Assembly: GCA_024508935.1 (NCBI GenBank) | Contig: JANINW010000037.1 | Span: forward strand, 1-64,000 | Source: Flavipsychrobacter sp. | GTDB lineage: Bacteria; Bacteroidota; Bacteroidia; Chitinophagales; Chitinophagaceae | Length of the DNA: 64,000 nt | Direction of reading: 5' to 3' | Shown here: positions 44,801 through 52,903 of the stretch, piece by piece | Position numbering within the stretch: the stretch's first letter is position 1 | Layout of the letters: every line of letters begins with the position of its first letter | Made by a program: the position numbers and the translations under genes | Notes under the pieces: model-generated | Told to the model about the DNA's origin: nothing | Database searches by the model: none | What the model saw: the letters and a program-made list of their open reading frames with translations, nothing else

Positions 44801-45772
44801 CCCCACATAAACATTACCTGCTGAATCGATTGCTAAACCTATTAATTTGTCTTTACCTGTGCCTCCGTAATACGTTGCCCATATCCGTTGCCCTGCCTCA
44901 TTGAATTTAATAAGCATACCATCCATGTTACCCCCATATGTTGACTGATATGCACCGGTAGTCGCTATATTTGAAGAGCTAATGGTATTTCCCGCTAAAT
45001 ATGCGTTTCCCAGTATGTCGGTAGCTACGCCAACACCTATATCATCGCCTGACATTCCATAGTAGGTTGCCCAACTAATTGTTGGGTCAATAACGAAATC
45101 ATCCTCTTTACTTACTTCTTCTATTTCAAACGAAACAATATCATTGTTTAGGGCGAATTTTGAATTGATTCTTTTTTTGGTAATGCTATTATAGCTATAC
45201 GGGGCATTTTCTATAATTTGCCCGGAAGGGCAAATAGCATTAAGGTTGCCATCGTCAAGGTATAACGACGTCGTGCCGGAGTACTTTATTTTTATATCTT
45301 GTGCATTCCCACCCTTGTGAACAATAAAATCATACTTCAAGTTCGACGCGTTATCGCCATTAAAGTATAGCACCCAGTCAATATTAGGGTAGATATTTTT
45401 GTAGGTTACCCTTTTATAGCTGTAAGCGATAACCCCTTTGGGACATTGGGGTAAATAGTAATTTTCAAAATACTCTTGCTTATCTTCTGTTATTATTTCT
45501 GCTTTGGGGTTAGCACCTAATAAGCAAACGTCCATTCTGTAAGAGGTCACAACAGAATTTTGCGCTGTTTTAGTGGTCCATTGATAATGCAACTGCCCGT
45601 TACCGATAAATACAGTGACATTACCTCCCCGGAGCTTGAAATCTATATCGTGCCTGGGCTTACCATACTGGTTGGTGATCTGTCCCTTGTTCTCCGTAAA
45701 AGATGCGGAATGGGCAAAAGCCTTGCCTGTGGTGCAGGTTATAAGCAGCAGGTAAAGGATATAGCATTTCAT
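41807..45772 (-). CDS. Giant SBBP-repeat surface protein with Ig/PKD-like domains and T9SS tail
   Basis: A 1321-residue secreted protein. After a signal peptide (LITCTTGKAFAHS), residues about 25-235 (FTENKGQITNQYGKPRHDIDFKLRGG) form the domain that commonly precedes SBBP propellers. Residues about 235-690 hold about seven SBBP repeats with a WxTYYGG core (WATYYGGTGKDKLIG...), predicted to fold as a beta-propeller. Then come four or more PKD/Ig-like domains (PLCAGSNLNLTASSTTSGISWSWTGPTSF). The end, ALYPNPNDGHFTLHATG to HRFTIQR, is a type A sorting tail. By analogy it is a surface adhesin or scaffold; the ligand is unknown. Confidence 0.9.
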   Translation of the reverse strand: MKCYILYLLLITCTTGKAFAHSASFTENKGQITNQYGKPRHDIDFKLRGGNVTVFIGNGQLHYQWTTKTAQNSVVTSYRMDVCLLGANPKAEIITEDKQEYFENYYLPQCPKGVIAYSYKRVTYKNIYPNIDWVLYFNGDNASNLKYDFIVHKGGNAQDIKIKYSGTTSLYLDDGNLNAICPSGQIIENAPYSYNSITKKRINSKFALNNDIVSFEIEEVSKEDDFVIDPTISWATYYGMSGDDIGVGVATDILGNAYLAGNTISSSNIATTGAYQSTYGGNMDGMLIKFNEAGQRIWATYYGGTGKDKLIGLAIDSAGNVYVGGSTFSTSSISTPGTVQPNNAGNMDCFVAKFNSSGTRQWGTYYGGANNDTATSITCDKNGNVFIAAYTTNSGLATSGSHQQTYGGNGNPLIVKLTTNGGLLWGTYYGGTLTTPDVYIHSMACDANGNLYAGGSTKDNSAALVSTGAHQTIFGCSSCSLEDGLLVKFSTGGTRQWATFYGGTGDDIIRAVCTDDSGNIYIGGFSGSTNNIATAGSYQSTGGSTFFFLAKLNSSGVRQWGTYYGGAGGAYLAGLAKGITGNIYAYGGQGGIGITTSDAYQTTALGSGDRVFLTVFNTGGYPVYGTFFGGPGDEFVNESSTITAKGMSSSIACSYTGRVYFGGSTNSSSSLATLNGWQTSYGGSSSGGLHPYGDAFLASFIMDTLAYLPMPFTDTSFCPGDSVHISFGVSSRFRTSNTFQLELSNSAGNFTVPVIIGTLNSDTAGIIHGIIPLNVVSGNNYRMRIVSTSPLGISLRDTMPIRIKPVAAGFSASSNTPICAGDTLRLYGSSNTPGLTWNWSGPVGFTSISKDTVIANAQSNRAGDYVLTATLNGCAIRDTETITVKPLPAKPNAGSNTPLCAGSNLNLTASSTTSGISWSWTGPTSFSSTFQNPTRTSVTTADAGNYIVSAILNGCATRDTEAVVINPIPPTPTAGSNSPLCTGNTLSLTASPVAGASYSWTGPAGFSSAIQNPSRANVQLSHAGIYNVTATVNGCTSPAGTTNVAISTGPSVSIYVNPNDTICTGGTATFVAIPTNGGTTPQYKWYRNSNFTGTVTPSYPVTTPINGDVFYCELTNNTTCALPASNNSNSITLTVLPTVTPSVTVTANPAGPVPPFQLISFTATPVNGGSSPQYQWTRNGTNVTGATATSWGATTLSNHDTVCVWLTSSAQCPNPKTVKSSNCVTVTILTGVDDINNPAGIALYPNPNDGHFTLHATGIAAKELQLEILDATGRTVYRKTIAIGNNILHEDIDAGALPNGIYLLKLQDAESVQTHRFTIQR

Positions 45773-45839
45773 ATCGGTGGCAGATCATATAAATATACTA
45801 AATCGTATAATATAAAAGCTGCCGCCGGAAGATTGCCTC

Positions 45840-45878
45840 AAATAAAAAAGCGTGAACATCGTCCACGCTTTTTTATTT
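45840..45878. terminator. Intrinsic terminator of lolA
   Basis: AAATAAAAAAGCGTG and CACGCTTTTTTATTT form a 15-bp stem with a 9-nt loop and T-runs, 18 nt after the lolA stop. Confidence 0.85.
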
Positions 45879-45896
45879 GGATATCGGTTAGAAAAA

Positions 45897-46544
45897 TCAT
45901 CGCAGGTCTACCACTTCTACACCCGGGTATTTTTTCGCGTCGAAAGTAAACATGTTATCTGCTACCGGTGCATTAGGTGTAAAACCACTCACTTCGTATT
46001 GGTACTGGTTGCCGTTCTTCTCCCAGATATTACCACCTACAATGGTATTTGATTTGTCAATGGCCAGTTCTACTTTGCTGAATCCTTTTGATTTATTTAC
46101 CGGGCTCAGTTCAATGATATTACAGTCTTTGCCATTTACTTTGCGTGTACCGGCATATTTGTAATTGTATTCTTTGTCGTAGAAATTGGTGAACAGCTTA
46201 GCCGGGGAAATAGTCTGCGCATTCGGGTCGAAATTGCTTACCTGTACTTCATTCGCATCTTTAGTATAGGTCCACACGGTTTTGTTATCGCAAATGATCT
46301 CCTGCCCAGCCAATGTCACACGGTATTTAGGGCCCTTCATATAAAAAGTACCTTTCTTGGTTTCTTTCACTTTGCCGTTAGAGCCGGCCAGTTTCAGGGC
46401 AAAATTTGTTTTCAGTGAATTCAGCCCGTTCATCTTTTTGCTCATGGCGTCCAGTATCCCTTTTGCCTTGGCATCATTTTGTGCAAATGCAGGCTGAATG
46501 ATGCTTACCAAAGCCACCAGGCTTAATCCCAATAATTTCTTCAT
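45897..46544 (-). CDS. lolA: LolA-like outer-membrane lipoprotein carrier protein
   Basis: A 215-residue periplasmic protein with a signal peptide (LSLVALVSIIQPAFAQ). The mature part has GILDAMSKKMNGLNSLKTNFALKLAG, TKKGTFYMKGPKYRVTLAGQEIICDNKTVWTYTKDANEVQVSNFDP and CNIIELSPVNKSKGFSKVELAIDKSN, the collinear LolA half-barrel pattern. LolA shuttles lipoproteins from LolCDE to the outer membrane. It lies directly downstream of ftsK, 51 nt away, a common order in Bacteroidota, so it is probably cotranscribed. Confidence 0.9.
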   Translation of the reverse strand: MKKLLGLSLVALVSIIQPAFAQNDAKAKGILDAMSKKMNGLNSLKTNFALKLAGSNGKVKETKKGTFYMKGPKYRVTLAGQEIICDNKTVWTYTKDANEVQVSNFDPNAQTISPAKLFTNFYDKEYNYKYAGTRKVNGKDCNIIELSPVNKSKGFSKVELAIDKSNTIVGGNIWEKNGNQYQYEVSGFTPNAPVADNMFTFDAKKYPGVEVVDLR

Positions 46545-46595
46545 TGTATTTAGTTTCTAGATTTAATGTATTAGACAAATGAAAAGCAGAAATGT

Positions 46596-49157
46596 TTAAC
46601 CAAGGCTGCTCAAAAATTGTTCCAGGTCGGCTTCCGTATGGTACAGCACATCTCTTGGTTTGCTGCCCATTGCCGGGCCAACTATGCCTGCCGCTTCCAG
46701 TTGGTCCATGATACGCCCTGCGCGGTTATAACCAAGGTTATAGCGCCTTTGCAGCATAGATGTAGAGCCGGACTGTGTTTGCACCACGGTGCGTGCACAG
46801 TCTTCAAACAGTTTATCGCGGTTCACCAGGTCTACCACCTTATCGTTATCTGCCTCTTCGCCTTCATATTCAGGCAGTTCGAATGCAGAAGGATAGCCGC
46901 GTTGTTTGCCAATAAAATTAACAATACTTTCTACTTCAGGCGTATCTACAAAAGCGCATTGCAGGCGCAATAGTTCGCTGCCGTGAGAGACCAGCATATC
47001 GCCGCGTCCTATAAGCTGTTCGGCACCGCCGGCATCCAATATGGTGCGTGAGTCTACCTTGGCCGATACTTTAAAGGCGATACGGCCCGGGAAGTTGGCC
47101 TTGATGGTGCCGGTTATCACATTCACCGAAGGGCGCTGTGTAGCAATGATAAGGTGTATGCCGATAGCACGCGCCAATTGTGCCAGGCGGGCAATAGGCA
47201 TTTCTACTTCTTTACCTGCGGTCATTATCAGGTCGGCAAACTCATCTATCACCAGCACTATGAAAGGCAGGTATTTATGCCCGCGTTCAGGGTTAAGGCG
47301 GCGGTTGATAAATTTCTCGTTGTATTCTTTGATATTCCTTGCGCCGGCCTCTTTCAGCAATTCATAGCGGTTATCCATTTCAATACACAGGGCATTGAGG
47401 GTGTAGATAACCTTCTTGGTATCGGTGATGATAGCTTCTTCCTCATTGGGCAGCTTGGCCAGGAAATGTTTTTCGATAGTGCGGTAAATAGACAGTTCCA
47501 CTTTCTTTGGATCTATCATTACAAACTTCAGCTGCGAAGGGTGCTTTTTGTAAAGCAGCGAAACCAGTATGGCATTGATACCTACCGATTTACCCTGGCC
47601 TGTAGCACCTGCCATCAGCAAGTGGGGCATAGTGGCCAGGTCTACTATATAGTTTTCGTTATCTATTTTTTTGCCCAGCGCTATAGGCAGGCTCATTTTT
47701 GAATTAGCGAATTTTTCACTGGCCAGCAGTGCGCGCATAGACACTATTTGCTTATTAGCATTAGGTACTTCAATACCTATGGTACCACGCCCGGGTATCG
47801 GTGCTATGATACGTATGCCCAGTGCTGCAAGGTTTAGCGCTATATCATCTTCCAGGTTGCGTATCTTGGATATGCGCACACCCTCTGCAGGAACAATTTC
47901 ATAAAGTGTAACCGTGGGGCCTACGGTAGCACTGATGCGTTGTATCTCTATACCAAAGCTTTTCAGCGTCTGGATGATCTGGTTCTTGTTCTTTTCCAGT
48001 TCTTCTTTATCCAGTGTTATTGTTTCCTGGCTGCGATCTTCCAGCAAGTCCAGGGTAGGGAATTTATAATCCGGCAGGTCCAGCTCCGGTGCATACGCTT
48101 CGTTGTCCTGTATGCTGATGTGGGCACCGTGTTTGATCACTACCGGTTCATCTTCCTGCTTTATTACTTCAAAAGAGAGTTCTACTTCGCCGGGTGTTGT
48201 TTCTTCCTCTTCTTCAATTTCTTCTTCTTCATACACATCTTCTTCCGCCTCTTCCTCTTCCGGTTCTTCCTCAATTTCTTCTTCTTCGGTTTCGTTTAGT
48301 GTATTGGCGTTATTACCCGAATTCTTTTCTACTAATTGCATTTTCCAGTCCTGGGCTTCTGCTTCTTCTTTGGCAAGTTGTAGTTCGTATAATTCTTTAT
48401 CGGTGAGGTCTTGCTCGTCGTCCCCGGTCTCTGCGGTTGCAACTGGTGAGGCGGGTTTGGTCTCTTCCTGCACTACGGTTTCTGCATCGGGCGCAACAAC
48501 AGGGGTGGGCGCCAGGTTAGATACTACTGTTTGTGCAGTACGTTTTGCATGGCGCAGCAGTGGCCTGATGTCGAGTGCCAGCACTACAAATAAGAAAAAG
48601 CAAACCAGAGATACCAATATGAGGCCGGTGCCGGCAGTGCCCACAAAGCCGTTGGTATAGGCTATGGCCTCGTTGCCCCATGCACCACCATATGGAAAGC
48701 TGGCCGTTGGCATCAGGTAAGCCATAATAGGGGCTACCAGCAACAGCAGCATAGAAAGCCAGCGCAGGTAGCGCATGATAACGGCCATTCTTTTGCCATA
48801 TAACAGGTTCAGTCCTATTACACCTATCCATAGCCCGATGAGTATAGATGCTATGCCTACACCTTCGTACACCAGCAGGTGGCCTATGGCTGCACCCAAG
48901 CGGCCGCCAATATTCACCACCGGACTTTTGTCATGAAACAGGAAATCAGCGGTGCTGCCTGCTGCAAACAATTTGTCCTGGTCGGTTTGCCAGGTGAAGA
49001 AATAGCTGCTGATGGAAGCACAGACAAGTACTCCCAAAAACAGGAAAAAAATACCCAAACCCAGTCTTACCTGGCGTTTTCTGTCTGTCTGCACGGTATC
49101 GTCGGCAGTAATTTTGGGCGGAGCAGCCGGTTTAGTCTTTTTCTTTGAAGTGGCCAT
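46596..49157 (-). CDS. ftsK: DNA translocase FtsK/SpoIIIE
   Basis: An 853-residue motor that pumps chromosome DNA through the septum and activates dif recombination. The first 200 residues hold four or five membrane helices. A linker (about 210-350) contains a run of Glu/Asp (EEEEIEEEPEEEEAEEDVYEEEE). The motor has the beta/alpha RecA-like domains with Walker A GATGQGKSVG and Walker B LVIDEFADLIM. The C-terminal gamma winged-helix (LQRRYNLGYNRAGRIMDQLEAAGIVGP) reads KOPS-like polarity motifs. A TAAGTTTG element lies upstream on the same strand. lolA follows. Confidence 0.96.
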   Translation of the reverse strand: MATSKKKTKPAAPPKITADDTVQTDRKRQVRLGLGIFFLFLGVLVCASISSYFFTWQTDQDKLFAAGSTADFLFHDKSPVVNIGGRLGAAIGHLLVYEGVGIASILIGLWIGVIGLNLLYGKRMAVIMRYLRWLSMLLLLVAPIMAYLMPTASFPYGGAWGNEAIAYTNGFVGTAGTGLILVSLVCFFLFVVLALDIRPLLRHAKRTAQTVVSNLAPTPVVAPDAETVVQEETKPASPVATAETGDDEQDLTDKELYELQLAKEEAEAQDWKMQLVEKNSGNNANTLNETEEEEIEEEPEEEEAEEDVYEEEEIEEEEETTPGEVELSFEVIKQEDEPVVIKHGAHISIQDNEAYAPELDLPDYKFPTLDLLEDRSQETITLDKEELEKNKNQIIQTLKSFGIEIQRISATVGPTVTLYEIVPAEGVRISKIRNLEDDIALNLAALGIRIIAPIPGRGTIGIEVPNANKQIVSMRALLASEKFANSKMSLPIALGKKIDNENYIVDLATMPHLLMAGATGQGKSVGINAILVSLLYKKHPSQLKFVMIDPKKVELSIYRTIEKHFLAKLPNEEEAIITDTKKVIYTLNALCIEMDNRYELLKEAGARNIKEYNEKFINRRLNPERGHKYLPFIVLVIDEFADLIMTAGKEVEMPIARLAQLARAIGIHLIIATQRPSVNVITGTIKANFPGRIAFKVSAKVDSRTILDAGGAEQLIGRGDMLVSHGSELLRLQCAFVDTPEVESIVNFIGKQRGYPSAFELPEYEGEEADNDKVVDLVNRDKLFEDCARTVVQTQSGSTSMLQRRYNLGYNRAGRIMDQLEAAGIVGPAMGSKPRDVLYHTEADLEQFLSSLG

Positions 49158-49182
49158 AGTGGCAAGCGCGGGGGCGAAGTTA

Positions 49183-49190
49183 CAAACTTA
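49183..49190 (-). promoter_or_regulatory. Candidate -7 element of ftsK-lolA
   Basis: On the minus strand TAAGTTTG matches TAnnTTTG exactly, 26 nt before the ftsK ATG; TAACTTCG directly after it is a weaker second candidate. Confidence 0.5.
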
Positions 49191-49316
49191 AAAATAGTAG
49201 GCGATTTAAAATAATGGTAGCAGATATTTGCAAAAACACTATTTTTATAAAATCAGAAAAATGGCTTGAATAACAAACCATTTAACCATCTAATACTGTC
49301 TTATATTAAACAACGC

Positions 49317-51728
49317 ATGGAAATGACCCTTGCAAATAAATTTTTTACTCATAAGATGGGCACGATAGGTAAAGCAATTTTTACCGCAGTAATGGCTGTT
49401 TTCAGCTGCCAGGCTGTAAATGCCCAGGTAAACATTGCCCCTAACCAGACAGCACTGGCATTGGCCCAGAAGCTGACCGGCTTTGGTGTTATTATTACTA
49501 ATCCTGTGCTTAAGTGCCCTTCGGGAGCAAATGGTATATTCAGGGTGGTAAAGAGCGACCTGGGTATAGACAGCGGCATATTGCTGACAACAGGTTCTGC
49601 AACGCAAACTAACAGCGGACCTGCTACCTTTATCAGTACCGATAACCTGGCTGCGGGCGATGCTTTCCTTGATTCTTATACCGGCAGCACCACAAAAGAT
49701 GCCTGTGCTTTGGAATTTGACTTCCAGGCGGCAGGCGATACCGTTCGGTTCAATTACGCATTTGCATCAGAAGAATATACCAATTACTCGTGCAGCCAGT
49801 TCAACGATGTGTTCGGCTTCTTCATTTCAGGTCCCGGTATAGCCGGCCAGCGTAACATAGCCCTGGTGCCGGGTACTACCATACCCGTGGCTGTAAATAG
49901 TATTACCAATACTACCATCAATGTTGTTAACCCTCCTACGAATATTGCTACCTATTGCGAAAGCATGGGGGCAGGTTCTCCTTTCGCCATGTATTATGTG
50001 CCTTCGCATACCAACATAGCATACGATGGTTTTACAACAACGCTGACAGCAGAAAGTCCTATATATGCCTGTTCTACCTATCACCTGAAATTGGTGATAG
50101 CCGACGTTTTCGACGGTTCGTTTGATTCAGGTGTATGGCTGGAAGCAGGCAGTTTATCATCTAACCCGCCCAAAATAGCCCCGATAAGCGGTGGCTCCAG
50201 CAGTACTACCCCATATGTTATACGTGGTTGTAAGCCCGGCCAGTTCGTTTTTACCCGTAACCGTAAAAAGCCATTGGCTAAAACAGTAAAATTTGACATT
50301 TTGGGTTCTGCGGTAAATGGTACAGATTATTCGCATATACCGGATTCTGTTATTATCCCTGCATTCGATTCTGTAGCTACAATCACCATCAACGGTATAC
50401 CGGTGGTGCCTGCTACAGGTAAAAAGACCATTAAAATAGTGGTAAAAGAAGTAGACTGTAGTGGTGTTGCAACGGCTGTAGATAGTGCCGAGCTTGAATT
50501 GTGGGATGGATTGAGGGTGTCTATGCAATCGCAGGACACAGCCTTATGCCAGGGGGCAGGAATTATTATACGCGGTACAGGTGAGCCGGACTATACCTAT
50601 GCATGGAGCCCGCTGAAAGGTGTCTCGGGTGCCAACACCCTTACCCCGCTGCTGAAACCGGATACGACTACTACTTACACGTTAGTTACCACTTACGCAA
50701 GTTGCCCGCCTTATATATATAATATAAAGGTAGAGGTGCAGCCTAACCCGAAAGTGACGATAAATTCAGGTAAAGACACTTCTGTATGCCAGTGGTATAA
50801 TGTTCCGCTGAAAGCGGTAGCGCAGCCTGCATGGTTTACACAGTATGCCTATGCCTGGAGCCCTGCCACAGACCTAAACATAACTAATAGGGACAGTGTA
50901 GTATTTACCGCAAATGATAAAGGACAACTTATAGCAACCGTTACTACTCCTATAGGTTGTATAGGGCACGATACCATCAACGTGAATATATACCCCGGCA
51001 ATTTTGGCGAGAAGCCAAACACCCCGATAGGTGTATGCCCGAATGATAGTGTGGATATTACTGTGGGCGGCGGCGTTAAGTACCAATGGGTACCTGATGA
51101 ATTCATTACCAGCGCAACATCGGGCCAGATACAGGCTTTCCCGGTTGCTCCTAAAGACTATATAGTGTACGTGACCGACCAGCATAATTGCTTTGATACA
51201 TTAGATATTCATGTGGATGTATACCCGGGTGCCGTATTGTACCTGGGTGAAGATATCAAGCTGCATCCCGGTGAAAAATACCAGATGTTTGTACAGGGTA
51301 CCTGTACCAGTTTTAACTGGTTCCCGCATGTTGGTTTGAGCTCTGTAAACAGTTTCAACCCGGTAATAGACCCTAAAGTAAATACGCGTTATATAGTTAC
51401 CGGAGCCAGCAAAGACGGCTGTCCTGCGGTAGATACGGTAGATGTGTATATGGTGGAAACCGAACTGGGTATGCCGAATGCTTTTGCCCCATATAGTTCA
51501 AATCATGAATTAAAAATTGTTATGCGGGGCATTGCAACTTTGAAATATTTCCGTATTTTCAACCGTTGGGGACAAAAGGTTTTCGAGACGCAGGATATAA
51601 ACAAAGGGTGGGATGGACGCCTGAACGGTGAAGATCAGCCTACCGGGGTATATGTTTATGTGATAGAAGCAGAAACCGATGCCGGAAAACCATTCCATAA
51701 AGAAGGAAACGTAACATTAATAAGATAA
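49317..51728 (+). CDS. Choice-of-anchor L surface protein with type B (gliding-motility) CTD
   Basis: The track start (TTG at 49266) precedes the likely ATG at 49317 (MEMTLANKFF); a Met at 49356 (MGTIGKAIFTAVMAVFS) would give an even cleaner signal peptide. The mature protein has a choice-of-anchor-L domain (TALALAQKLTGFGVIITNPVLKCPSGANGIF to SGVWLEAGSLSS), a beta domain (GCKPGQFVFTRNRKKPLAKTVKFDIL) and several PKD-like units with YAWSP. The end, LGMPNAFAPYSSNHELK...RIFNRWGQKVFETQDINKGWDGRLNGEDQPTGVYVY, is the gliding-motility-associated type B sorting domain. PorP/SprF follows 24 nt later, the arrangement of SprB-type substrates and their dedicated T9SS partners. Confidence 0.92.
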   Translation: MEMTLANKFFTHKMGTIGKAIFTAVMAVFSCQAVNAQVNIAPNQTALALAQKLTGFGVIITNPVLKCPSGANGIFRVVKSDLGIDSGILLTTGSATQTNSGPATFISTDNLAAGDAFLDSYTGSTTKDACALEFDFQAAGDTVRFNYAFASEEYTNYSCSQFNDVFGFFISGPGIAGQRNIALVPGTTIPVAVNSITNTTINVVNPPTNIATYCESMGAGSPFAMYYVPSHTNIAYDGFTTTLTAESPIYACSTYHLKLVIADVFDGSFDSGVWLEAGSLSSNPPKIAPISGGSSSTTPYVIRGCKPGQFVFTRNRKKPLAKTVKFDILGSAVNGTDYSHIPDSVIIPAFDSVATITINGIPVVPATGKKTIKIVVKEVDCSGVATAVDSAELELWDGLRVSMQSQDTALCQGAGIIIRGTGEPDYTYAWSPLKGVSGANTLTPLLKPDTTTTYTLVTTYASCPPYIYNIKVEVQPNPKVTINSGKDTSVCQWYNVPLKAVAQPAWFTQYAYAWSPATDLNITNRDSVVFTANDKGQLIATVTTPIGCIGHDTINVNIYPGNFGEKPNTPIGVCPNDSVDITVGGGVKYQWVPDEFITSATSGQIQAFPVAPKDYIVYVTDQHNCFDTLDIHVDVYPGAVLYLGEDIKLHPGEKYQMFVQGTCTSFNWFPHVGLSSVNSFNPVIDPKVNTRYIVTGASKDGCPAVDTVDVYMVETELGMPNAFAPYSSNHELKIVMRGIATLKYFRIFNRWGQKVFETQDINKGWDGRLNGEDQPTGVYVYVIEAETDAGKPFHKEGNVTLIR

Positions 51729-51752
51729 ACACTCTTTTAAGGATTATATATC

Positions 51753-52799
51753 ATGACGAGGAAAACCAAAATCAGCCGGGCAAGCTTGTTAGCAGCTTTG
51801 GCTCTCACAGCCCAAACTGTGCAGGCACAGGATGTTCACTTTACGCAGTTCAATGCATCTCCGCTGATAGTTAACCCTGCATTTACGGGAAACTTCAGTG
51901 GCCAGTGGCGTGCTTCAGCTATCTACCGCGACCAATGGAGAAGTGTAGTAGGGGCCAGTGCCTTTAAAACCTATGCAGTTTCTTTTGATGCGCCTATCGT
52001 GACCGACCTCACGCTGGACGATTACCTGGCAGGTGGTATACAGCTGTATAACGACCGCGCGGGTGATGGTAACCTGTCAAACCTTTCGGCTTTGGCTTCC
52101 ATAGCTTATCATAAGTTCCTAGGCCGCGATGTAAATAAGGTGATCTCTGTGGGCTTCCAGGGTGGTTACACGCAAAAAAGCATTGACCTGAGCCGTTTAT
52201 ACTTCGGTAATGAGTTTACCAATGGTAGCTTTGAACCGGGTACAGGTGGCGAAGCCTTAAATAATAAAATAAATTATTTCACTATCAACGCAGGTATCGG
52301 CTGGGCGCACAACGTGAGCGACAACTTCAGCTATGCTATCGGTTTGGGTGCTAACAACCTCAACCAGCCACGCGAAACGTTCCAGCGCAAAGCGCATAGT
52401 GATGTAGGCCTGGGTATGCGTTATACGGCACAGGCAGGTGCTATTGCCTATGTAAGTGAAAAATTCAGCCTGCGCCCTGCAGTATTGTATCAGACACAAT
52501 CAACTGCTACAGAACTGGTTGCAGGTAATGAGTTCCACCTGATCGTGGGTAATTCTGAGTTCCGTAACTTCTCTACAGCTGTGTTTTTAGGTGGCTGGTA
52601 CCGCAGCAGCGATGCTATCATGATAACTGCCGGTATGGAGTTTAAAGGGGCAAGAATAGGCCTTAGCTACGATTATAACACATCTGACCTGAAGAATGCA
52701 TCGAACGGTAACGGAGGTTTTGAAATATCATTAACTTATATAGCTCCCGACCCGCTTGAGTTTGCAAGGAAACTCATCTATCCTTGCTCACGCTTCTAA
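51753..52799 (+). CDS. PorP/SprF family T9SS membrane protein
   Basis: A 348-residue outer-membrane beta-barrel with a signal peptide (LAALALTAQTVQAQ). The start DVHFTQFNASPLIVNPAFTGNFSGQWRASAIYRDQW is the PorP/SprF signature, and the rest is alternating barrel strands ending in YIAPDPLEFARKLIYPCSRF. In F. johnsoniae, SprF is needed for secretion of the neighbouring type B CTD protein SprB; this gene sits 24 nt after such a substrate, so it is probably that protein's dedicated partner. A hairpin after it suggests partial separation from the OmpA-like gene downstream. Confidence 0.93.
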   Translation: MTRKTKISRASLLAALALTAQTVQAQDVHFTQFNASPLIVNPAFTGNFSGQWRASAIYRDQWRSVVGASAFKTYAVSFDAPIVTDLTLDDYLAGGIQLYNDRAGDGNLSNLSALASIAYHKFLGRDVNKVISVGFQGGYTQKSIDLSRLYFGNEFTNGSFEPGTGGEALNNKINYFTINAGIGWAHNVSDNFSYAIGLGANNLNQPRETFQRKAHSDVGLGMRYTAQAGAIAYVSEKFSLRPAVLYQTQSTATELVAGNEFHLIVGNSEFRNFSTAVFLGGWYRSSDAIMITAGMEFKGARIGLSYDYNTSDLKNASNGNGGFEISLTYIAPDPLEFARKLIYPCSRF

Positions 52800-52813
52800 T
52801 ACTATTTTCATAT

Positions 52814-52860
52814 AAAAAGAAAGGGCGAAAAAATTTTTTTTAAAGCCCTTTCTTTTTTTT
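52814..52860 (+). terminator. Intrinsic terminator after porP/sprF-like gene
   Basis: AAAAAGAAAGGGC and GCCCTTTCTTTTT form a 13-bp stem with an AT-rich loop and a run of eight T. It may only partly stop transcription into the OmpA-like gene. Confidence 0.75.
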
Positions 52861-52903
52861 AAACCAATTTATACTTTTATACCCATTAACAACGTTCGCG
52901 CAC

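Noticed and set aside
43700-45100. Periodic WxTYYGG repeats as a possible DNA repeat array or CRISPR
   Set aside because: The periodicity is at protein level (SBBP repeats), with diverged DNA and no uniform spacers.
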